The notes beneath the pieces were generated by a model. The model did no database searches, was not told where the DNA came from, and worked only from the letters and a program-made list of their open reading frames with translations. The position numbers and the translations under genes were made by a program. 13,418 nt of DNA from Phoronis ovalis (Eukaryota > Phoronida > Phoronidae). The stretch spans positions 7,918 through 21,335 of the forward strand of contig JAOXYB010102605.1 in assembly GCA_028565635.1 (NCBI GenBank). The letters run 5' to 3'. Positions 8,341 through 13,418 of the stretch are shown here, in pieces. Position 1 is the stretch's first letter. Every line of letters begins with the position of its first letter.

Positions 8341-9434
8341 TACAAACTGAACATTTTTCTAGATCTTACATTGTATAAGTATTCAACTTAATGTTTTTAA
8401 TATTTTCATATATATATTGGTACCGTGACACTTTTAATTTTGTATTATTTGTGACTCAGGTTTTATAATAGATATCCAGTTATATACTTTGATGCTGTAC
8501 TTTTTTTTATGTGATGTTTTAAACATATTTTATTTGCGATTTTGTACCTTGTTTTTTTTTTTTTTCAGAAATATAGGGAGAAATATACTTATACTTACTA
8601 TTCCAATTTGATCATCTGTGTAAGAGTTAAAATAGAAATAATCTCCCCTGTTTACCTGGTGTCGTCTGCTGGAATTAAAATCATTCAAGAGGAGAATTTA
8701 GAGTCAAGCTGAGGTAGGTCGTGTCTGCATTCTTTATCGTTTATACACTTATCAGTTACATTAATTGTGAATGGCAACAGTCCATGTGACACTTGAATTT
8801 GACAGCTGCTAGATGCAATTCTTTGATAAACGAGATTTGCTGGATGAATAAAACTAAAGACATGTAACTTCCTAGTACTTGTGCGTGGTTTCTGACTTCT
8901 GCACCGGCAGGCACTCCCGCACCGGCACTGTTGAACTGAAGGCAAGTACTAGACTGAATCCCTTCAGCGTCGTCCATCGCACTGGAGATTGAGCTCAAAA
9001 GAACGATAAAGATGTAGTTATTTAGCAAGTTTAGAATTCCGGAAGTTTGCGAAATGTTTGACGCGTTTAATTTATTATGTAGGTTTTGTTAATTTTAAAA
9101 TAATAATAGCCTACTATAATAGTACTAGGTATTAAAACTATTTTTAAAAAGTTTGCTTTGTGAGCCTTCTGTGACGGCTTCTGTGGATTAGTCTGATTCT
9201 TGCCATCCGTGTTGCTCTCTCGCTGTTGGTTTTGCATTCTAGGGTGCAGCTAGAATCAATAATGGATCACTTGGACTGTCTGCGGGCCGGTATAACTTGA
9301 TCTTCAACTTACAGTGAACAAGACTGAATGCTGTTATTGTTATATGTACAAGTTTAATTAATACAAATCATGATGTTATGGAATAATTATTTAGTATGCT
9401 ATTTAGCATCAATTTATAAACTTTGTTCTTTTAG
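8341..9434 (+). other. 5' flank or untranslated leader region of PFK
   Basis: No protein-coding gene is supported here. The part before 8568 is AT-rich with a T14 tract. 8569-8713 could be a noncoding exon (separate entry). 8714-9434 would then be an intron ending in a polypyrimidine-poor but acceptable acceptor (TTTGTTCTTTTAG, 9422-9434) just ahead of the PFK start codon. A locally GC-richer patch at 8880-8940 (two copies of GCACCGGCA) stands out but lacks a real open frame with an ATG. Confidence 0.4.
8569..8713 (+). other. Candidate noncoding 5' exon of PFK
   Basis: A strong 3' splice site (a run of 14 T followed by CAG, ending at 8568) and a near-consensus 5' splice site (GAG|GTAGGT, junction 8713/8714) bracket 145 bp. 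Because the PFK start codon lies only 24 nt after an acceptor at 9434, an upstream untranslated exon must exist somewhere, and this is the best-formed candidate seen. The T-run could instead be just part of the LINE 3' region. Transcript evidence would settle it. Confidence 0.25.
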
Positions 9435-9458
9435 GAGAACATTTAAACTTAAAGCATC
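9435..9458 (+). promoter_or_regulatory. PFK 5' UTR segment and start context
   Basis: 24 nt of leader lie between an AG acceptor (9433-9434, preceded by TTTGTTCTTTT) and the ATG at 9459. The start context CATCATGG has a G at +4 and a purine-poor but acceptable upstream. No in-frame ATG precedes it within this exon. Confidence 0.55.
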
Positions 9459-9651
9459 ATGGCAAACTGGGATGATGCCGGCCTTGATGTCCCTTCCAGT
9501 CCAACCACGAAAAGAACCAAAACTCACCATCCTGTGCTAAGAAGGGAAAGTACCCTGGCAGGATTGATTACTAAAGAGGAAAATGTCCTGAACAGAGATT
9601 CTTGTGCAGGCAAAGCTATTGCGGTGTTTACAAGTGGTGGTGATTCACAAG
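9459..9651 (+). CDS. pfk: PFK coding exon 1
   Basis: This exon encodes residues 1-64 plus the first base of Gly65. It holds the variable N-terminal extension: an acidic start (MANWDDAG), a Ser/Pro/Thr stretch, a basic patch (KRTKTHH, 18-24) and LRREST (27-32), whose Arg-Arg-Glu-Ser matches the RRxS pattern favoured by protein kinase A. The conserved fold begins at [14 protein letters not shown] (51-64). The donor is CAAG|GTACTG. The open frame reads on past this site to 9701, but the sequence after the donor has no PFK similarity. Confidence 0.95.
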
Positions 9652-12508
9652 GTACTGCACAGCTTTGCAAAGATTATAATTTATTAAATTACACTAAATA
9701 AATCAAGCCATTCCAAGGCAGTTTTGAACACTTTAGATAGAGATCTGTGTACTTTAGATCACTTCTGCACTGCATGGGTAGAGTAGACAAAAGTCCTGAT
9801 CTCATGCGCTCTTTATAATCTTCATGCAGTGAGGCTGGTCCTAATAATAGGTCCAAACCTATTAGCTTTCATCTATCAACTGTTGTAATTAACAAGAACT
9901 CATAATTGTTCATGATAATAATTTTCATGTAGCAATACTCAGATGGTCCTAGTTTGTTATTTTCAAGTGTCAATAACAGACTAGGACCATTGGAGTGTTG
10001 TTGCATGAAAATAGTTATCATAAACACTAATTACGAGTTTTTGTTAATTTCGAAAGTTGATAGAATTAGAATCTGACTAGGAAAGTTTTATAGAACAGAA
10101 AACAAAGGGTATGACCTACTGATGAGGATCATCGAACAGTCATAAACTGACTAGTAACCATTTAGATGGAAAGTGACCGGCTCAGCTGGCACTTTTTAGA
10201 CATATGTGAATGATGCTCAGTCATTGTGGCAAAAATTTCGTCAAGTGTGTCGGCACAGAATTTGAAAAAGTGAACCGACATGAACTCAGATTATAGGGAT
10301 TATATATTTTGCAAAAGTTCAAAAAGTAGAGTCAGTTTAACTTTAAATTCTTACCAGTCAGAACTTGACTGTTCGACAAGACTCCGACAAGATTATCAAA
10401 AGGTGTAGCATGAACTCATGAGGTCAGGACTACAGAGCAGCATTATTCTGCATCTTTATCACTTCCATCTGCTGAAAAAAATGCAAAACAAAAAATGTTA
10501 TACAGTCTGTATAATTAATGCCATGTAGATTTTATATTTTTTAGTACAATATTGTTTAAACTTCCAGTACTCATTGCATCTTATGTTTCTAAATTCAAAA
10601 TAAATTGTCTTTCTCCACAGGTATGAATGCAGCAGTACGTGGTGTTGTCAGAATGGGAATCTATGCAGGATGTCGCATGTATTTCATAAGAGAGGTATTG
10701 ATATTGGTGAACTGCAATCATGACATGACAGATCAAAAACTTTCATGGGGTGTCACGCTTTGTTGACATATTTGTAAAGTTATAGGAACTTTCAGGTAGT
10801 TGCATTCAAAAAGTATTGCCACGATCATCTACTTCTCATCTAGAGATCACCACAAAGTATGCTCCATGTTGAAGTTATGTTATACCTAACTCCCACATGT
10901 ATGAGAGCATAATGTTATTTACTTATTTTTGTGTAAATTGCATGTTTTCTTTCTGTTACTGTAAAAGCATGCATTTCTCATTCTAGGGTTACCAAGGTAT
11001 GGTTGACGGTGGTGAAAACATAGAGGAAGCAACATGGTTTAGTGTCTCCAATATACTTCAGCAGGTAACGCAAAGGAATCCATGTTCCTACATATCTCTA
11101 AAAAGTTGGAATCAATGCTGTGTCCATACTTATTCATGTTTACTCATTTATGATAATTAGTTGGTTATTTTTTTATTTTTTTTTGAGAATAATCATTGCC
11201 TAGTTGACGTAATAACTTTATGTTTTGCCGTATTCAATGTTGCTCCACTGTACGCAATAAATACATTTAATGTAGTTTGTAACGAATTGTGTTATAATTG
11301 TTTCTCCTTTCTGCACAGGGTGGTACTGTCATTGGTAGTGCTCGTTGTAAAGATTTTCGTGAACGACAAGGCCGTCTAGTAGCTGCATATAATCTGGTTC
11401 AGCACAATATAACAAACTTGGTTGTGATTGGTGGGGATGGAAGTTTAACTGGTGCAAACTATTTCCGACAAGAATGGTCGGGGTTACTGAAGGAACTTGT
11501 TGATACAGGTAATTGCATGATAAAAATGCATATAAGTATGTAAATATGAGTTGCTTTCTTCAGTATGCATTCACATGCTCACTTTTATGTCTACCAATAT
11601 TTTGATTTATTAAAATTGGAAATTCTGCATCTTACTTTTCACCTATAATGAAGAGATTAAGATTTTGACATTCGAGTTATGTACATGTTCACGTTACCAC
11701 GAATCTTATGTTAATATTGGCTGCAAGGTCTCTGAGCAAGGTAACAAATTTATTGAACTAGGTAAAAATGAAAGCATAAGTTCTACTGCTATTTTTAGTG
11801 TTCATCCTTTAAAAGCTTCATTGTAATTAATCAACTACATAAGAAAACCTTTATGTGTAAAAGTTTATATGGATTGAGGTTTTTAATTATTGCGAAATAT
11901 AAGCAAAACAGTATACACCATACTAGTGTATTCACGACAACACACTCTACCTATATAGAATTTGTGGTTGATTACTAGTAATGAATCCAAGTATGCAAAA
12001 ATGATTACTGCCTATTCTCTATTCTGCTGATTGTTGTTAGCATGTGTTGTAATGAATATATTTTAGATGCTAATTGAGAATAATAAATACCCAGTTATAT
12101 TTAGTCAGAATGTTATGAGCCATGACTAAACTGAGGCAAAAGTGTTTAATGCGAAAGCATGACTAACTCCTGCCAAATGGATGTTTTGCTAAGTAACTTT
12201 TTCATCATTAACATTACATTGGCCAATAGTATAGTGCTGCAGTGCATACAAGTATGCCCAAGATGTATCTTGCCTTTAGATATCAATCAGTATTTAAAAA
12301 TACTTGTATGTGTTTATGATGCCGTTCATTTGTATCTGACAGGTAAAATAAGTCAAGCCAAGGCTATTGAATGTGACAGTCTCAACATTGTTGGAATGGT
12401 TGGATCAATTGATAATGATTTCTGCGGAACTGACATGACGATTGGCACAGACTCTGCCCTGCATCGAATCATAGAGGCAGTAGACTGCATTTCTGTTACT
12501 GCCTCAAG
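9459..12508 (+). CDS. pfk: ATP-dependent 6-phosphofructokinase, N-terminal part (join of five exons)
   Basis: The gene is a join of 9459-9651, 10621-10694, 10987-11064, 11319-11508 and 12343-12508, continuing past the window. The enzyme phosphorylates fructose 6-phosphate with ATP to fructose 1,6-bisphosphate, the committed and most regulated step of glycolysis, in the cytosol. The 233 residues seen contain SGGDSQGMNAAVR (59-71, nucleotide loop), GYQGMVDGG (90-98), [16 protein letters not shown] (116-131), IGGDGSLTG (152-160; Asp155 is the likely Mg-ATP residue), GSIDNDF (199-205; Asp202 is the expected catalytic base) and [11 protein letters not shown] (211-221). Animal PFKs are tandem-duplicated proteins of about 780-800 residues, so this is most of the N-terminal catalytic half. 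The GGDGS glycine marks it as ATP-dependent rather than PPi-dependent. The first 50 residues form an extension much longer than in vertebrate muscle PFK. All splice phases agree (1, 0, 0, 1 and 2). Confidence 0.96.
9652..10620 (+). other. PFK intron 1
   Basis: A 969-bp phase-1 intron, GTACTG ... TTTCTCCACAG. It contains a long imperfect inverted repeat at 9861-10069 (separate entry). No other gene or RNA is recognised in it. Confidence 0.9.
9861..10069. repeat. Long imperfect inverted repeat in PFK intron 1
   Basis: The left arm (about 9861-9962) and right arm (about 9971-10069) are reverse complements over roughly 95 nt with scattered mismatches and 1-2 nt indels, around a loop of under 12 nt. 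Matching blocks include CTATCAAC/GTTGATAG, AATTAACAA/TTGTTAATT, ATTTTCATG/CATGAAAAT and ATGGTCCTAGT/ACTAGGACCAT. No target duplication is obvious. It is most likely a foldback or MITE-like insertion, or a locally inverted duplication. Transcribed within the PFK pre-mRNA, it would form a long hairpin. Confidence 0.85.
10621..10694 (+). CDS. pfk: PFK coding exon 2
   Basis: A 74-nt exon completing Gly65 and encoding residues 66-89. It starts [16 protein letters not shown], the helix after the nucleotide loop, and ends YFIRE. It is bounded by CCACAG| and GAG|GTATTG. It ends on a codon boundary at the same place (before GYQG) as I recall for vertebrate PFK genes. Confidence 0.95.
10695..10986 (+). 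other. PFK intron 2
   Basis: A 292-bp phase-0 intron, GTATTG ... TTTCTCATTCTAG. No internal features are recognised. Confidence 0.9.
10987..11064 (+). CDS. pfk: PFK coding exon 3
   Basis: A 78-nt exon encoding exactly residues 90-115, from [17 protein letters not shown] to NILQQ. This segment follows the first conserved turn of the catalytic fold. The exon is phase 0 at both ends, with donor CAG|GTAACG. Confidence 0.95.
11065..11318 (+). other. PFK intron 3
   Basis: A 254-bp phase-0 intron with a strong acceptor (TTTCTCCTTTCTGCACAG). It includes a T-rich stretch near 11165-11183. No other feature is seen. Confidence 0.9.
11319..11508 (+). CDS. pfk: PFK coding exon 4
   Basis: A 190-nt exon encoding residues 116-178 and the first base of Gly179. 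It carries [16 protein letters not shown] (Arg/Lys residues typical of the ATP site region) and the diagnostic IGGDGSLTG (152-160), where Gly156 allows ATP binding and Asp155 is expected to coordinate Mg-ATP. The linker then runs [12 protein letters not shown]. Phase-1 donor ACAG|GTAATT. Confidence 0.96.
11509..12342 (+). other. PFK intron 4
   Basis: An 834-bp phase-1 intron, AT-rich, GTAATT ... CATTTGTATCTGACAG. The open frame upstream of exon 5 (from 12159) has no PFK similarity until the splice site and is intronic. No repeat or RNA gene is recognised. Confidence 0.88.
12343..12508 (+). CDS. pfk: PFK coding exon 5
   Basis: A 166-nt exon completing Gly179 and encoding residues 180-233 plus two bases of the next codon (AG, so Ser or Arg). 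It contains [18 protein letters not shown] with the expected catalytic Asp202, then [17 protein letters not shown] for the sugar-phosphate side. Donor TCAAG|GTAAAT. The conserved continuation (a SHQRTF-like start in other animals) should lie in the next exon, outside the window. Confidence 0.96.
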
Positions 12509-12592
12509 GTAAATAACTGACATTTCAAACTTATCATTGTTTAATTGCAAAACCAGTGCACTCCATCACAAACTAGATTTGAACTCTTTTTG

Positions 12593-12621
12593 TGCCCATC
12601 ACTATGTATAGTGAATGGGCA
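12593..12621. repeat. Hairpin at the left edge of the intron 5 repeat
   Basis: TGCCCATCACTAT (12593-12605) and ATAGTGAATGGGCA (12608-12621) pair as a 13-bp stem with one bulged base and a 2-nt gap. It lies just before a GC-richer GCGGCGGTGGCG stretch and the tandem repeat, and may be an end structure of the same mobile element. Confidence 0.65.
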
Positions 12622-12672
12622 TATAGTCGTAGGGTATGCAGCGGCGGTGGCGTATGTAACCTTTTCTTTGTC

Positions 12673-13418
12673 TCACTATAACGGCTTCAGCTTTCGTCAG
12701 ATTATCTTCGTATTTGTACAGGGTAAGTACAGGTCAAAGCACAGATTGGATATAATTTTGACCTCGATTACTTCCAAGATGGCCGATTGGCAGCCATGTT
12801 TGTACCCGAGAGTGCACCTCATGTTGCGCCCATTTCAGGAAAGACAAAGCGTTGACTTGACGATTTGAAAGTGGATTCACGAAGGCCATAGGTTAGTGGG
12901 CGTATTAGGCCAGGTGATATTTCAAAATGACCTTGAGAAGTAGGTCAAATATCGATACGAATCTTTGACAATTTTTGTTGCGCAATAACTGCTTCAGTTT
13001 TTATCCAGTACAGGATAAATACAGGTCAAAATGCAGATCGCCTGTAATTTCGACATGGATCACTTTCAAGATGGTCGACTGGTGGCCATGTTTGTTCTCG
13101 AGATGTTAGCTCGCAATAATAGCTTTTGTTTTTGTCGGATCATCTGGTCAAAGTATACGTTGGATATAAGTTTGGCCCCGATTACTTCCAACATGGCCAA
13201 CTGGCAGCCATGTTTGTACCCGAGAGTGCGCATTACGTTGTGCCCATTTTGGGAAAGACGAAGCGATGACTGGACGATTCAAAGGTGGATTCATGTAGGC
13301 CATAGGTTAGTGGGCGTATTAGACCAAGCCACACTTCAAAATGACCTTGAGAAGTAGGTCAAATGCCGATATGAATCTTCGACATTTTTTGTTGTGCATA
13401 ACACTTTCTTTGTCGCAC
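12673..13418. repeat. Tandem repeat in PFK intron 5
   Basis: Units begin with a C..AATAACNGCTTCAG-like motif at about 12673, 12981, 13112 and 13394, giving lengths of about 308, 131 (truncated) and 282 bp plus a partial unit at the edge. Shared blocks include CAGCCATGTTTGTACCCGAG (about 12791 and 13205), CCATAGGTTAGTGGGCGTAT (about 12886 and 13300) and AAAATGACCTTGAGAAGTAG (about 12923 and 13338). Units 1 and 3 are clearly homologous along most of their length. Such short-period repeats within introns remind me of bivalve and gastropod genomes. No coding function is claimed. Confidence 0.85.

Larger units (their letters stand above)
12509..13418 (+). other. PFK intron 5, partial
   Basis: A phase-2 intron that starts GTAAAT and runs off the right edge. 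From about 12590 onward it is repeat-derived: a hairpin at 12593-12621 and a tandem repeat at 12673-13418. The two open frames seen here (starting at 12545 and 13031) fall in these repeat copies and are not taken as genes. Confidence 0.8.

Noticed and set aside
8685-9028. Two overlapping - strand open frames, one apparently starting with a signal peptide and one with a Cys-containing tail, suggesting a small secreted protein gene.
   Set aside because: Both frames begin at TTG, not ATG, when read from the bases. They are in different frames with no credible intron between them, and neither resembles a known family.
9243-9289. A possible alternative PFK exon with its own ATG (ATTCTAG acceptor, GGCCG|GTATAA donor).
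   Set aside because: The reading frame after the ATG is very short, the donor is weak, and the PFK frame already starts well at 9459.
12353-12550. A - strand open frame of 65 codons.
   Set aside because: It is the antisense shadow of PFK exon 5.

Overview
The window is animal nuclear DNA: AT-rich, intron-bearing and dense in decayed repeats. Its one clear gene is the 5' third of a metazoan ATP-dependent 6-phosphofructokinase (PFK) on the + strand, with five coding exons between 9459 and 12508 that encode the first 233 residues. The rest of the gene lies beyond the right edge. A mollusc or other lophotrochozoan is my best guess for the host. This rests on the 5S-like consensus in the left half (the stretch GAAAACACCGGTTCTCGTCC, which I remember from molluscan 5S rRNA) and on the style of the intron repeats. 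It is an inference, not a proof.

Layout. 1-1998 is AT-rich DNA with no recognisable gene. 1999-7105 is the most unusual part: a head-to-tail array of about ten decayed 5S rRNA-like units on the - strand, each made of a roughly 117-nt 5S-like body plus a homologous spacer. Full units are about 440-565 bp and two short ones are about 250-260 bp. All ten bodies carry substitutions, indels or truncations, so this looks like a dead 5S rDNA cluster or a satellite derived from one. One spacer is interrupted by a 731-bp insertion (5186-5916) with TG...CA ends that resembles a solo LTR. 7106-7908 is unassigned. 7909-8145 encodes the C-terminal tail of a LINE reverse-transcriptase protein, followed by its probable 3' UTR. 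8340-9434 is probably the 5' flank or untranslated leader of PFK and includes a possible noncoding exon.

PFK itself has well-formed GT-AG introns, and the reading frame joins cleanly across all four complete introns. The protein shows the N-terminal nucleotide loop, the GGDGS motif and the catalytic SIDND motif. It also has an unusual 50-residue N-terminal extension with a basic patch and an RRES sequence that fits a protein kinase A site. Intron 1 holds a long imperfect inverted repeat (9861-10069). Intron 5 holds a tandem repeat that runs off the right edge.

There is no sign of an operon or of cooperating genes. The interest lies in the decayed 5S array and its conserved spacer elements, and in the regulatory extension of PFK.
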